Counted from the first letter of the stretch, positions 15,151 through 24,372 are shown. The stretch is 64,000 nt of DNA from Microbacterium sp. MYb72 (GCF_002979415.1 NZ_PCOT01000015.1:28054-92053); one strand, 5' to 3'. Made by a program: numbers and translations. The notes: generated by a model from the sequence alone, not told the origin.

Positions 15151-16937
15151 TCGCGCCCGCCGACCATCTGACCCCCGACGCCCTCGAGCGCGCGCAGCGC
15201 CACCTCGTGGCGAAGGCCATCGCGGAGTTCGCCCACGAGCGGCTCATCTCCCCGGAGCGCCGCGACGACGGCGGCTGGCGCCTCACGGTTCCCCTGGGCG
15301 ACGCCGAGTACCTGTTCGACGCCGTCCGTGCAGAGCTCGACCACTGGATTGTGGATGAGGACAGCATCCGCCGTCTCGTCCGCGGGACGGCGACGGATCT
15401 CGACGCCCAGCAGCTGATCCTGGAGCTGCAGCCGCAGCTGGGCCTCTCCGACGAGCTGCTGCCGCTCTACCTCGAGGAGATCGCCTCCACGCTGGCCGGC
15501 TCGATGTTCAAGATCGCGCAGGGCGGTCCGACGGCGGATGCTCTGGCCGACGCCGACTTCCAGACCGTCGAGGCGGCGATGACCGAGGGCCACCCCGGGT
15601 TCGTCGCCAACAACGGGCGCATCGGCTTCGGCGTCTCCGACCATGCGGCGTTCGCCCCGGAGGCAGGACGCCCGTTCCGTCTGGTGTGGACGGCCGCGCG
15701 CCGCTCCTCCTCTCACCTCGCGCTCGGCGCCGGGATCGATGAGGAGCAGCTGCTGTCGGGCGAGCTGAGCGCCGCGGAGCGCGACCGGTTCGCAACGCGT
15801 CTGCGCGACCTCGGCGAGGACCCGGCGGACTTCCACCTGCTGCCGGTGCATCCGTGGCAGTGGGAGAACCGCGTCGCGATCACCTTCGCCCCCGACCTCG
15901 CCCGCCGCGATCTCGTGCTCATCGGGGAGAGCGACGACGAGTACCGCGCCCAGCAGTCCGTGCGGACGATGTTCAACACCTCCCACCCGCACCGTCACTA
16001 CGTGAAGACCGCTCTCGCTGTGCAGAACATGGGCTTCCTCCGCGGCCTCTCCCCCGCCTACATGCGCGTCACGCCGGCGATCAACGACTGGGTCGCCGAG
16101 CTCGCAGCGGGCGACGACACCCTGCGGGACGCGGGCTTCCGGGTGCTGCGCGAGCGCGCGTCGATCGGATACACGGGCGACGTCTACCACCGCACGGCGG
16201 AGCCGTCGGCGCATCGGAAGATGCTCGCGGCCCTGTGGCGGGAGAGCCCCGTGCCCCTGGTCTCCGGTTCGCAGAGGCTGGCCACCCTCGCTTCGCTCCT
16301 GCACCGCGACGGAGAGGGCCGCTCCGTCGTCGGCGCACTCGTCCGCGCCTCCGGCATCCCCGCGGCGGAGTGGGTCCGCAGCGCGCTGCGCGCCTACCTG
16401 CGTCCGGTCGTGCACTGCCTGCTCGCGCACGACCTCGCCTTCATGCCCCACGGCGAGAACCTCATCCTGATCCTCGACGAGCACGTGCCGACCGGGGTGT
16501 TCATGAAGGACATCGGCGAGGAGGTGGCGCTGCTCTCCGCGCGCACGCTGCCGGAGGATGTGCGCAGGATCGTCTCCCCCGTCGATGACGAGGAGAAGGC
16601 GCTCGCGATCTTCACCGATGTCTTCGACGGCGTGCTGCGCCATCTGGCCGGGATCCTCCACGTCGACGGGGTGCTCCCGGAGATCGAGTTCTGGCGGCTC
16701 GTCGCGGAGACGGTCGACGAGCACGCCGCCGAGCATCCGCACCTGGACTCCCTGGTCGATCTGCGTGCGGACTCGTTCGCGCACTCCTGCCTGAACCGGC
16801 TGCAGCTGCGCAACACCCTGCGGATGGTGGACCTCGCCGATCAGTCCTCGTCGCTGATGTACGCAGGGCGGCTGGAGAACCCCATCGGCCGTGCGCGCAT
16901 CCCGCAGCCCGCTGCACGGGAGACCGTGGGAGGCTGA
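15147..16937 (+). CDS. desD: NRPS-independent siderophore synthetase DesD (IucA/IucC family)
   Basis: A 596-residue synthetase that would adenylate hydroxamate-succinyl units and join or cyclise them, as DesD does to make desferrioxamine. Visible family motifs are the ATP-binding SSHLALG, LPVHPWQWEN, TSHPHRHYVKTALAVQNMGF and HGENLILILDEH. The C-terminal ferric iron reductase-like segment (FKDIGEEV region and HLDSLVD) is intact. It overlaps desC by ATGA. Confidence 0.95.
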   Translation: MIAPADHLTPDALERAQRHLVAKAIAEFAHERLISPERRDDGGWRLTVPLGDAEYLFDAVRAELDHWIVDEDSIRRLVRGTATDLDAQQLILELQPQLGLSDELLPLYLEEIASTLAGSMFKIAQGGPTADALADADFQTVEAAMTEGHPGFVANNGRIGFGVSDHAAFAPEAGRPFRLVWTAARRSSSHLALGAGIDEEQLLSGELSAAERDRFATRLRDLGEDPADFHLLPVHPWQWENRVAITFAPDLARRDLVLIGESDDEYRAQQSVRTMFNTSHPHRHYVKTALAVQNMGFLRGLSPAYMRVTPAINDWVAELAAGDDTLRDAGFRVLRERASIGYTGDVYHRTAEPSAHRKMLAALWRESPVPLVSGSQRLATLASLLHRDGEGRSVVGALVRASGIPAAEWVRSALRAYLRPVVHCLLAHDLAFMPHGENLILILDEHVPTGVFMKDIGEEVALLSARTLPEDVRRIVSPVDDEEKALAIFTDVFDGVLRHLAGILHVDGVLPEIEFWRLVAETVDEHAAEHPHLDSLVDLRADSFAHSCLNRLQLRNTLRMVDLADQSSSLMYAGRLENPIGRARIPQPAARETVGG

Positions 16938-16941
16938 GCGG

Positions 16942-19044
16942 ATGGCAGAGGTGTTCCGGGACGACCTCGGCATCCCGCACATCCGGGCGACGGACGTGCG
17001 GGATCTCGCCGAGGCGCAGGGTGAGGTCACCGCGCGTGACCGCGGCTGGCAGATCGAGGTCGACCGTCTGCGAGCGGCGGGGCGTCTCTCCGAGCTCATC
17101 GGGGAGGCGGGCGTCGTGTGGGACGTCTTCGCCCGACGAGCGCGGCTCGACGAGACCGCGCGGCGCGCGTTCGACGCACTCGGTGAGGAGGATCGCGCCT
17201 TCGTGAGCGCCTACGCCGGGGGCGTGCGCCGAGGGATGGATGCCGCAGGCTCCCGCGCGGCGGAGTTCCGCGTGCTCGACGAGACGTTCGGCGACACCCG
17301 GCCGCTCACCGCCTGGGACGACCACGATCCGCTCGGCGTGCTGCACGTCGCGCACGCGCTGTTCTCGACGTTCCCGCACGTGCTGTGGCGCGAGCGGGTC
17401 GCGCTGGCGCTCGGCGACGAGTGGGCCGACCTCTTCGCCGGCGACTCCGGTGAGGAGACGACCCCGACGGCGGGCAGCAACGCCTGGGCGCTGCACGGAT
17501 CGCGCACCGCCAGCGGGATGCCGCTGCTCGCGGGCGACCCACACCGGATCTTCGAGCTCCCCGGCGTGTATCAGCAGGTCAGGCTCGCGTGCGACGAGTT
17601 CGACGTGATCGGGCTCGCCTTCCCCGGCGTCCCTGGCGTGCCGCATTTCGGTCACACCGGCGACGCCGCCTGGGGCATCACGAACGCGATCGCGCACAGC
17701 GTGGACGTGTTCGAGGAGCGTCTGCGGACCGTGCAGGGCGGGTACGAGGCGCTCGGACCCCGCGGGTGGGAGCCCGTCGAGGTGCTCAGGTCGCTGATCG
17801 CGGTGCGCGGAGGCGACACGATCGAGGTCGAGTCGCTGGAGACGGCTCGCGGCTGCATCGTGACCGATCCGCATCCGCACGACGGCGGGCTGCGGGCCTG
17901 GAGCATCCGGCATCCCGCGCGGACGAACGCCGATCTCGGGGCCGGAGCGCTCCTGCCGCTGCTGCGGGCGCGCACGGCTCAGGACGTGATCTCGGCCTTC
18001 GGCCACTGGGTCGATCCCGTCAATCGCGTGCTCGCCGCAGACCGCGGAGGCGACGTGCTGTCGGCCACGGTCGGGACCGTTCCCCGACGCGAGAGGGACG
18101 AACGCCGACGCGCGCACTCCGCCGCGTCCGTCGCTCCCGCCCCCGACCGCGACCGGGTCGGCGCCGTCGTCGTGCGCGATGTCGCCGTGGACGCGAACGA
18201 GCGCCCGTCCGCCGCGGCGATCGACCTCGGCTGGGCGTACCCGTCGTCTCATCGGGCGTCGCGCATCGCCCGTCTTCTCGCCGACCTCGCCCCGCGCACC
18301 CCCGCGGACTTCGAGCCGATCTGGGGCGACACCGCATCGGGGTCGACGGCGCCGCTGCGCGCTCTGCTCCCCTCTCCCGACGCCTCGCTCTCCCCCGCGG
18401 CCGTGCGAGTCCGCGACCTCATCACGGCATGGGAGGGGCGGATGGATGCGGGCTCCGAGGCGGCCGGCGCCTTCGGCGCCTGGCGCGACGCCCTGGTGCA
18501 GGAGGCGGCCGCGCATCCGGCCATGGCGCCGCTGCGGGAGCCGCACCCCTTCGGCGCGGTCTTCGACCCGTGGATGGGCGTCGAAGGACAGGTCGCCGCG
18601 GTGCTCCCCCGGCTGCTCCAGCATCCGGCCCTGCGCGACGACGCTCCGGCTCTGGTGCGGCGGGCTCTGGAGAGGGCGGCGGACGCCGGCACCTGGGGAT
18701 CGACGCACCGGATGCTGCCGACGCACGTCCTCGCGGATGTCCCCCGCGCCACGGCCCCGGTCGCGGGTCTCGACATCGAGCTGTCCGGAGACGGGGACGC
18801 CGTGCGCTGCACCGGATCGACCCCCGGGCTCACCGACCGCGCCTGGCGGGGCTCCGTCGCCCGGTGGGCATGGGACCTCGCCGACCGCGAGCAGAGCCTG
18901 TGGAGCGTGCCGTTCGGCGCCGCGGGCGCCCCCGACTCCCCGCACTTCTCCGATCAGCTCCGCGACTGGGCCGCCGTCCACCCCACGAGGGTCGTCACCG
19001 ACTGGGCGGCGCTGCACGCCGACACCCCGACAGGAGCATCATGA
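16942..19044 (+). CDS. desG: Penicillin acylase family protein in the siderophore operon (DesG-like)
   Basis: A 700-residue Ntn-hydrolase of the penicillin amidase family. The N-terminal nucleophile is Ser179 in TPTAGSNAWALHG, where autocleavage would separate alpha and beta chains. GVYQQVRLACDEFDVIGLAFPGVP and HFGHTGDAAWGITN are family segments. The N-terminus MAEVFRDDLGIPHIRATD shows no signal peptide, unlike most members, which are exported. Such a gene in des operons has been named desG and proposed to add phenylacetyl groups in arylated desferrioxamines; that role here is inference. It begins 4 bases after desD. Confidence 0.88.
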   Translation: MAEVFRDDLGIPHIRATDVRDLAEAQGEVTARDRGWQIEVDRLRAAGRLSELIGEAGVVWDVFARRARLDETARRAFDALGEEDRAFVSAYAGGVRRGMDAAGSRAAEFRVLDETFGDTRPLTAWDDHDPLGVLHVAHALFSTFPHVLWRERVALALGDEWADLFAGDSGEETTPTAGSNAWALHGSRTASGMPLLAGDPHRIFELPGVYQQVRLACDEFDVIGLAFPGVPGVPHFGHTGDAAWGITNAIAHSVDVFEERLRTVQGGYEALGPRGWEPVEVLRSLIAVRGGDTIEVESLETARGCIVTDPHPHDGGLRAWSIRHPARTNADLGAGALLPLLRARTAQDVISAFGHWVDPVNRVLAADRGGDVLSATVGTVPRRERDERRRAHSAASVAPAPDRDRVGAVVVRDVAVDANERPSAAAIDLGWAYPSSHRASRIARLLADLAPRTPADFEPIWGDTASGSTAPLRALLPSPDASLSPAAVRVRDLITAWEGRMDAGSEAAGAFGAWRDALVQEAAAHPAMAPLREPHPFGAVFDPWMGVEGQVAAVLPRLLQHPALRDDAPALVRRALERAADAGTWGSTHRMLPTHVLADVPRATAPVAGLDIELSGDGDAVRCTGSTPGLTDRAWRGSVARWAWDLADREQSLWSVPFGAAGAPDSPHFSDQLRDWAAVHPTRVVTDWAALHADTPTGAS

Positions 19045-19658
19045 CCGCCATCCGCACCTCCCGCCTGGCGAGCGGTCCGGCGGGCGCAGTCGTGCACACG
19101 ACGGACTCGCCCGCTCTCGGGCGCCTGGAGTTCACGGTGCTCGATCCGGTGGCCGAGCTCGACCTGCTGCACGACTGGGTCACCCGCCCCGCCTCGCGCT
19201 TCTGGGGGCTCTCCGAGCTTCCGCGAGAGGAGCTGCGCGACCTCTACCTCTTCGTCGACGGACTGCCGAGCCACCACGCGTTCCTCGTGCGCCGCGACGG
19301 GCTTCCGATCGTGCTCCTGCAGACGTACGAGCCTGAGAACGATCCGCTCGGCGAGGTCTACGACGCCCTCCCCGGAGACGCCGGCCTCCACTTCCTGCTC
19401 GGTGACCGCGGCGCACCCGTCGCGGGGTTCACCTCGCTCGTCGCCGAAGCGATGGCGGAGTTCCTGTTCGCCGGCCCTGACGTCGACCGCCTCGTGATCG
19501 AGCCCGACGTGCGCAACGAGCGCGCCGTCGCACGGGCGGTGAAGTCCGGCTTCGAGCTCGGCCCGCACGTCGACCTGCCGACCAAGACCGGACAGCTCGC
19601 CTTCCTCACCCGCGAGCGCTGGGAGAGCCTGCACGCGGAGCGCGCGGCGATCAGCTGA
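19041..19658 (+). CDS. Second DesC-like siderophore N-acyltransferase
   Basis: A 205-residue GNAT-fold protein paralogous to DesC. Shared features are LDPVAELDLLHDWVTRPAS..FWGL, VIEPDVRNERAVARAVKSGF and the overall length. It has about 40 extra residues at the N-terminus. It overlaps the penicillin-acylase-family gene by ATGA and ends the operon. It probably transfers an acyl group different from that used by DesC, perhaps the group processed by the acylase-family enzyme; this is inference. Confidence 0.88.
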   Translation: MTAIRTSRLASGPAGAVVHTTDSPALGRLEFTVLDPVAELDLLHDWVTRPASRFWGLSELPREELRDLYLFVDGLPSHHAFLVRRDGLPIVLLQTYEPENDPLGEVYDALPGDAGLHFLLGDRGAPVAGFTSLVAEAMAEFLFAGPDVDRLVIEPDVRNERAVARAVKSGFELGPHVDLPTKTGQLAFLTRERWESLHAERAAIS

Positions 19659-19664
19659 TCGCCG
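19645..19664. terminator. 20-base perfect palindrome at convergent gene ends
   Basis: CGGCGATCAGCTGATCGCCG is a perfect palindrome spanning the stop codon of the last siderophore gene and ending 1 base before the stop of the convergent AraC-type gene. It can fold as a hairpin in either transcript (8-base stem, 4-base loop), which suits a bidirectional terminator. Strand pairing of two transcripts is also possible. Confidence 0.55.
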
Positions 19665-20528
19665 TCACTCCGGTTCGACGGCCAGCCACAACTCGCAGGT
19701 GGCGTGCGTCCCGGTGAACTCCAGGTAGCGGACGATCGAGGGGCCGGGGCGCAGCCGCCACGGGTGGGACGGGAACCACTCGGTCGCGGTCGCCGCCCAC
19801 AGGCTCTGCAGGGTGTCGGGGAACGGACCGGTCGCCGAGAAGACGGCCCAGGCTCCGCCCTCGACGCGCACGACGTCGAGGGCGTCCGGCACCGCGGTGG
19901 TCGGCGCCAGGGACACTCCGTGCAGGTAGGTCAGCGTCGTCCCGTCGGGGGCATCCGGCTCGATGTCGCCGGTCACCGCGAGGATGCCGGAGGGCTCGGC
20001 GTCGTTCAGCCCCTTGAGCCGCACGTGCTCCTCGGGTGCGATGGCGGCGATGTGCTGTTGGATGTGCGGGTTGACGCCCTCGTGGATGAGCGGCACGCGT
20101 GCGGCGTGGCCGACGAGCACGAGTTCGGGCAGGGTGATGACGGTGACGTCCATGGGGACGCTCCCTTCTACGCTCAGGCGGAACCGGAGCATGGGTTGTG
20201 TGCGGAGAGGACCCCCGTCTCGTCGCGCCTCCGCCGGGCCGATGCCGTGCACGGCGCGGAACGCCCGGCCGAACGCCTCGACCGAGCCGTAGCCGTGTCG
20301 AACCGCGACGTCCAGGACGTTCGGCGCCCCGCCGACAAGTTCCGCGGCGGCGAGCGTCATGCGCCGGCGCCGGACGTACTCCGACAGGGGCATTCCGGCG
20401 AGCGCCGAGAACATCCGGCGCAGGTGGTACTCGGTGGTTCCCTGCGCGCGGGCGAACCCGGCGACGTCGACCTCGGCCGCGGCATCCCGCTCCACGAGAT
20501 CGACCAGTGCGTTGAGTGCTCCGATCAT
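19665..20528 (-). CDS. AraC family regulator with GyrI-like effector domain
   Basis: A 287-residue regulator. Two helix-turn-helix motifs occupy about residues 1-105 (EYHLRRMFSALAGMPLSEYVRRRRM and DVAVRHGYGSVEAFGRAFRAVHG), followed by a GyrI-like small-molecule-binding domain at about 130-285. The start MIGALNALVDL is chosen because AGGAGG precedes it at ideal spacing. It converges on the siderophore operon, so there is no direct evidence that it regulates it. Related proteins sense drugs or other small molecules. Confidence 0.9.
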   Translation of the reverse strand: MIGALNALVDLVERDAAAEVDVAGFARAQGTTEYHLRRMFSALAGMPLSEYVRRRRMTLAAAELVGGAPNVLDVAVRHGYGSVEAFGRAFRAVHGIGPAEARRDGGPLRTQPMLRFRLSVEGSVPMDVTVITLPELVLVGHAARVPLIHEGVNPHIQQHIAAIAPEEHVRLKGLNDAEPSGILAVTGDIEPDAPDGTTLTYLHGVSLAPTTAVPDALDVVRVEGGAWAVFSATGPFPDTLQSLWAATATEWFPSHPWRLRPGPSIVRYLEFTGTHATCELWLAVEPE

Positions 20529-20653
20529 AGGGTCCTCCTTTCCTGTCCAGCATCCCTTCCGGCGGCGGGCTCGCACCCGATCGTTCCGGTCCGATCCGAT
20601 CATGCCCGCACCGGGCCCCGCGCGCGATGTGCTTTCCTGGTGAGGGAGGCGCC

Positions 20654-21589
20654 ATGAAGATCCTTGTCCCGAACACCATCGAGCTGCAGCTCGGATCCGA
20701 TGCGGAGGTCGTGGTCTACGACGTATCCGCGGACATCCCCGCAGAGCATAGGGATGCCGAGGTGCTGGTCACCTGGCAGAACCCGGGGCGCCAGCTCGAC
20801 CACGCCGTGCGGGATCTGCCGGAGCTGCGGCTCGTGCAGACGCTGGCTGCGGGGCCGGATGCCGTGCTCGCCGCCGGATTCGCCGCGGACGTGCGGATCT
20901 GCTCCGGGCGCTCCCTGCACGACGGCCCCGTCGCCGAGCACGCTCTCGCGCTGATCCTCGGGGCGGTGCGCCGACTCGACCTGCTCCACGACGCGCAGCG
21001 CGAACGGCGGTGGGACGCGGACTTCATCTCCGCCCAGAGCGCCGCGGAGACCCGCTCCGCGTACACCCTCGCCGGATCCCGCGTGACGATCTGGGGCTTC
21101 GGCTCGATCGCCGCACGACTCGCCCCCATGCTCGGTCTGCTCGGCGCCGACGTGCGCGGCATCGCCCGCAGCTCCGGCATCCGGTCCGGGTTCGAGGTGC
21201 GCGCGGAGGCGGACGCCGCCGAGGTGCTGGCCGAGACCGACGTCCTCGTCTCCCTCGTCCCCGCCTCTCCCGAGACCGCCGACCTCTTCGACGCCGCGGT
21301 GTTCGGGATGCTGCGGCCGGGGGCCGTGTTCGTGAACGTCGGCCGCGGCGCCACCGTCGACGAGGACGCCCTGATCGACGCACTGGCGACGGGTCGGCTC
21401 CGCACCGCCGCGATCGACGTGATGAAGACCGAGCCCCTCGACGCGGAGTCCCCGCTGTGGACGACGCCGAACCTCGTGATCACCCCGCACGTCGCAGGCA
21501 ACAGGCCCGTCGGCGCGAGCGCGCTCATCGACGAGAACGTCGCACGGCTCATCGCGGGCGAGGAGCTGAGGAACCAGGTCCGCCCCTGA
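20654..21589 (+). CDS. D-isomer specific 2-hydroxyacid dehydrogenase
   Basis: A 311-residue NAD(P)-dependent dehydrogenase. The Rossmann motif lies in VTIWGFGSIAARLAPMLG. The catalytic arginine is in VNVGRGATVDEDAL, the glutamate in MKTEPLDAESPLW and the histidine in ITPHVAGN. It resembles glyoxylate/hydroxypyruvate or phosphoglycerate dehydrogenases, but the substrate cannot be told. GAGGGAGG precedes the ATG. It starts divergently from the AraC-type gene, with about 125 bases between. Confidence 0.9.
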   Translation: MKILVPNTIELQLGSDAEVVVYDVSADIPAEHRDAEVLVTWQNPGRQLDHAVRDLPELRLVQTLAAGPDAVLAAGFAADVRICSGRSLHDGPVAEHALALILGAVRRLDLLHDAQRERRWDADFISAQSAAETRSAYTLAGSRVTIWGFGSIAARLAPMLGLLGADVRGIARSSGIRSGFEVRAEADAAEVLAETDVLVSLVPASPETADLFDAAVFGMLRPGAVFVNVGRGATVDEDALIDALATGRLRTAAIDVMKTEPLDAESPLWTTPNLVITPHVAGNRPVGASALIDENVARLIAGEELRNQVRP

Positions 21590-21614
21590 TCTCAAGGTTC
21601 CGAGAACCACTGGC

Positions 21615-22541
21615 ATGCTGGATCCTGTGCACGACGATACAGACGACCATCCCGGGGCGACGGAAGAAGAGGTCCTTCGCGCACGCTCCGCTGCGACAGC
21701 CGCCGAAGGCTTGAGACGCATGGTCGAGACCACGGCGAAGATCTTCGAAGCCGTGACCGTGGAGTATGCGTCGATGCAACGCGCGGCAGAGACCATCATC
21801 CGCACCTTCGCCGAGCAGGTGGCGCCAGTCATCGATGCGTACGCGAGACCCGATCTCAGCGCTCTCGTCTCGACGTTGGGGACGGTCGTCGAGCAGCTGG
21901 CGAAGTATCTCCCCCCGAACTGGCGCGGTGCAGACATACCCGATCTCACCCTCGTGCAGAGCATCGCCGAGGACGAGGGCATCGCGTTGATCCACGTGCC
22001 CAGAGCATCCACCGTCACCTCTCTCCTCGCGGCGCCGAACGCTTCGGCCAGGCGCGCTCTTCTGGAAGAGCGGAGCGAGAGCATCGCGTCAGACTGCTGG
22101 GCCATCGCGAATGGCATGACCACAGCTCGGGGTCGCTCCCACGGCGTGTTCCTCGCTCACGCGATCGACGCACTGAACGCCGGACATGTCGAGGCATCTC
22201 AAGCGCTCTCTACGAACATCATCGACACCCTGGGGAGCGAGTATGTCGTCCCCGCGACCTTCGGGCACAAATGGGCGACGATCATGAGTCGGAACACCAG
22301 GAAGATGCGACTCGCCGCGTCTCTGCGCACGTCTCTCGTGCTCCTGCCCTTGGCATCGGCGTACGTGTCCTACGCGCCAGGTGACGAGTCGCCGACGGAG
22401 TTCAGCCGCCACGCGACCTCGCACGGGGTATCGCCACAGCAGTACACGCCGGCGAACGCGGTCATCGCGCTGATGTGCGCGGCTTCCCTGCTGCGTTGGC
22501 TCGAAGAGGACCTCGAGGCGTTCGGCCCCGTCGGCGACTGA
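21615..22541 (+). CDS. Unrecognised 308-residue protein
   Basis: A largely helical protein beginning MLDPVHDDTDDHPGATEEE. The N-terminal third (about 20-110) looks like an amphipathic helical stretch. The C-terminal half contains AASLRTSLVLLPLASAYVSYAP and ALMCAASLLRWLEEDLEAFG; the first might be a membrane-associated helix. I see no catalytic motif or known family. By eye it is less GC-rich than its neighbours, which may mean recent acquisition. It lies alone between the dehydrogenase gene and the convergent metS-metP pair. Confidence 0.72.
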   Translation: MLDPVHDDTDDHPGATEEEVLRARSAATAAEGLRRMVETTAKIFEAVTVEYASMQRAAETIIRTFAEQVAPVIDAYARPDLSALVSTLGTVVEQLAKYLPPNWRGADIPDLTLVQSIAEDEGIALIHVPRASTVTSLLAAPNASARRALLEERSESIASDCWAIANGMTTARGRSHGVFLAHAIDALNAGHVEASQALSTNIIDTLGSEYVVPATFGHKWATIMSRNTRKMRLAASLRTSLVLLPLASAYVSYAPGDESPTEFSRHATSHGVSPQQYTPANAVIALMCAASLLRWLEEDLEAFGPVGD

Positions 22542-22545
22542 CCGC

Positions 22546-22683
22546 CTACAGCTCGACGGGCGGGGCCTCCGGCTCGCTCTCGGCGACCTCGGGGTGGCGG
22601 GCGAGGTTCACGATCGCGGCGATGAGGCCGCCCCAGACCGTGACCATGGCGATGATCATCATGACGACGGCTGCGGCGCTCAT
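22546..22683 (-). CDS. metS: Methionine/alanine importer small subunit (MetS-like)
   Basis: A 45-residue single-pass membrane protein with a hydrophobic helix at about 4-28 (VVMMIIAMVTVWGGLIAAIV) and an acidic, proline-containing tail. This matches the small subunit that partners the NSS-family MetP carrier in Corynebacterium. Its ATG overlaps the metP stop by 4 bases. It is too short for many gene finders. Confidence 0.88.
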   Translation of the reverse strand: MSAAAVVMMIIAMVTVWGGLIAAIVNLARHPEVAESEPEAPPVEL

Positions 22684-24296
22684 GCGACCGCTCCCCTCTG
22701 CTCGGGCTGCGCGTGCGCGGCGGTCTCCTGATCGGGGTCGTAGTGCTCGACCGCGAGGAACTCGTCGTAGTCGGGGTCGTCCTTCGCGTGCGAGCGCTGA
22801 CCCCACGGCAGCAGGGCGAGACCGAAGGCGAGCACCACCAGCGCGATCACCATGCCCCACCCGAAGATGCCGAGGAACCACGCGGGGTACCCGCTGTAGG
22901 GGTTCGCGATCTTGTCGATCAGTCCCGTGACGAAGAGGTATCCGAGCACGACCGGTGCGAGCACGCCGACCAGCAGCATCCACACCCGTCCGACGGGAAA
23001 GCTCGACCGCCGGTTCAGGTGATCCTTGAGCGCGGGGAGCCTGTGCAGCATCCAGGCGACGACGATCACGGCGACGAGGGCCACCGCCATGATCCCGAAG
23101 GCGTTGACGAAGGCATCCGTCGTGTCCAGGACCGAGAGCGCGGTCGTCGTCGAGAAGAGGGCCATCGAGATGACCGCCAGCGGGATCGACACGGTGAGCG
23201 TCGTGCGGATGCGGCTCCACCCCAGCTTGTCCTGCAGGGCGGCGACGATCACCTCCAGGATCGAGATCAGCGACGTCACCCCCGCGAACACGAGCGCCCC
23301 GAAGAACAGCACGCCGATGATCGATCCGCCGGCCGCCTGCGACACGATCGTGGGGAACGCGATGAACGCCAGTCCGATGCCCGACGAGGCGACACCGGAG
23401 ACGTCGGTGCCCTGTGCCTGGGCCATGAAGCCGAGCGCCGCGAACACGCCGATGCCGGCGAGGATCTCGAAGCCCGAGTTCGCGAAGGCGACCACCAGCC
23501 CCGACCCGGTGAGGTCGGTCTTGCGCTTCAGATAGGACGAGTAGGTCACCATGATGCCGAACGCCACGGAGAGCGAGAAGAAGATGTGCCCGTATGCCGA
23601 GGCCCACACCGCGGGATCGGCGAGCGCCTCCCAGTCGGGTGTGAAGAACGCGTTCAACCCGTCGAGGGCGCCGGGCAGGAAGAGCGACTGCACCACGAGC
23701 ACCGCGAACATCACGGTCAGCAGCGGCATGAGGATCATGTTCGCGCGCCCGATGCCCTTCTTGACGCCGAGGCACATGATCACGATCACGGCCAGCCAGA
23801 CCACGACGAGGGGAAGACCGACCTGCGGCACGAACTCGGTGGAGACGCCCGTCTTCGCGACGTCCGCCGACTGCAGGAAATCGGAGAAGAAGAAGTCGTT
23901 CTCGTTGCCCGGGCCCCAGGTGAGCTGTGCGGAGAACCACGTGTACATCGCCGACCACGCGATGATGACGGCGTAGTAGACGGAGATCACGACGCAGATC
24001 AGGACCTGCCACCAGCCGAGCGTCTCGGCGGAGCGGTGCAGGCGCCGGAAGGCGAGCGGCGCCGACCCGCGGAAGCGGTGGCCGATCGCGTAGTCGAAGA
24101 ACAGCAGGGGGATGCCGGCGGTCAGCAGGGCGCACAGATAGGGGATGAGGAACGCGCCTCCGCCGCCCTCGTACGCGACGTAGGGGAAGCGCCAGATGTT
24201 GCCGAGGCCGACGGCCGATCCGATCGCGGAGAGGATGAAGACGTTCCGCGAGCCGAACGCCTCGCGCTTGTGGGTCTGCGTCGCTGCGGTGGGCAT
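22680..24296 (-). CDS. metP: Sodium-dependent amino-acid symporter, NSS family (MetP-like)
   Basis: A 538-residue LeuT-fold carrier with about 12 transmembrane helices. The NSS hallmark GSAVGLGNIWRFPYV is at about residues 26-40, and helix-6 and helix-8 regions are recognisable. By homology and by the paired small subunit it probably imports methionine and alanine with sodium. The ATG follows a weakly purine-rich leader; an upstream extension to 24560 is judged non-coding. The C-terminus (DPDYDEFLAVEHYDPDQE) is hydrophilic and cytoplasmic. Confidence 0.9.
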   Translation of the reverse strand: MPTAATQTHKREAFGSRNVFILSAIGSAVGLGNIWRFPYVAYEGGGGAFLIPYLCALLTAGIPLLFFDYAIGHRFRGSAPLAFRRLHRSAETLGWWQVLICVVISVYYAVIIAWSAMYTWFSAQLTWGPGNENDFFFSDFLQSADVAKTGVSTEFVPQVGLPLVVVWLAVIVIMCLGVKKGIGRANMILMPLLTVMFAVLVVQSLFLPGALDGLNAFFTPDWEALADPAVWASAYGHIFFSLSVAFGIMVTYSSYLKRKTDLTGSGLVVAFANSGFEILAGIGVFAALGFMAQAQGTDVSGVASSGIGLAFIAFPTIVSQAAGGSIIGVLFFGALVFAGVTSLISILEVIVAALQDKLGWSRIRTTLTVSIPLAVISMALFSTTTALSVLDTTDAFVNAFGIMAVALVAVIVVAWMLHRLPALKDHLNRRSSFPVGRVWMLLVGVLAPVVLGYLFVTGLIDKIANPYSGYPAWFLGIFGWGMVIALVVLAFGLALLPWGQRSHAKDDPDYDEFLAVEHYDPDQETAAHAQPEQRGAVA

Positions 24297-24336
24297 GCGG
24301 GCGAGACTACCCGAGATGACGGACGGATGCCGGGGG

Positions 24337-24369
24337 CGAGCCGCGACCTCGATGAACCGGTGCGGCTCG
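24337..24369 (-). terminator. Possible terminator after the TetR gene
   Basis: An 8-base inverted repeat, CGAGCCGC with GCGGCTCG (24337-24344 with 24362-24369), loop of 17 bases. It lies between the TetR stop codon and the metP start, both on the minus strand. Confidence 0.45.
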
Positions 24370-24372
24370 GGT

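Noticed and set aside
22546..22683. Small frame dismissed as noise because of its 45 codons
   Set aside because: Dismissal rejected: the overlap with metP and match to MetS-type subunits support a real gene, so it was kept.
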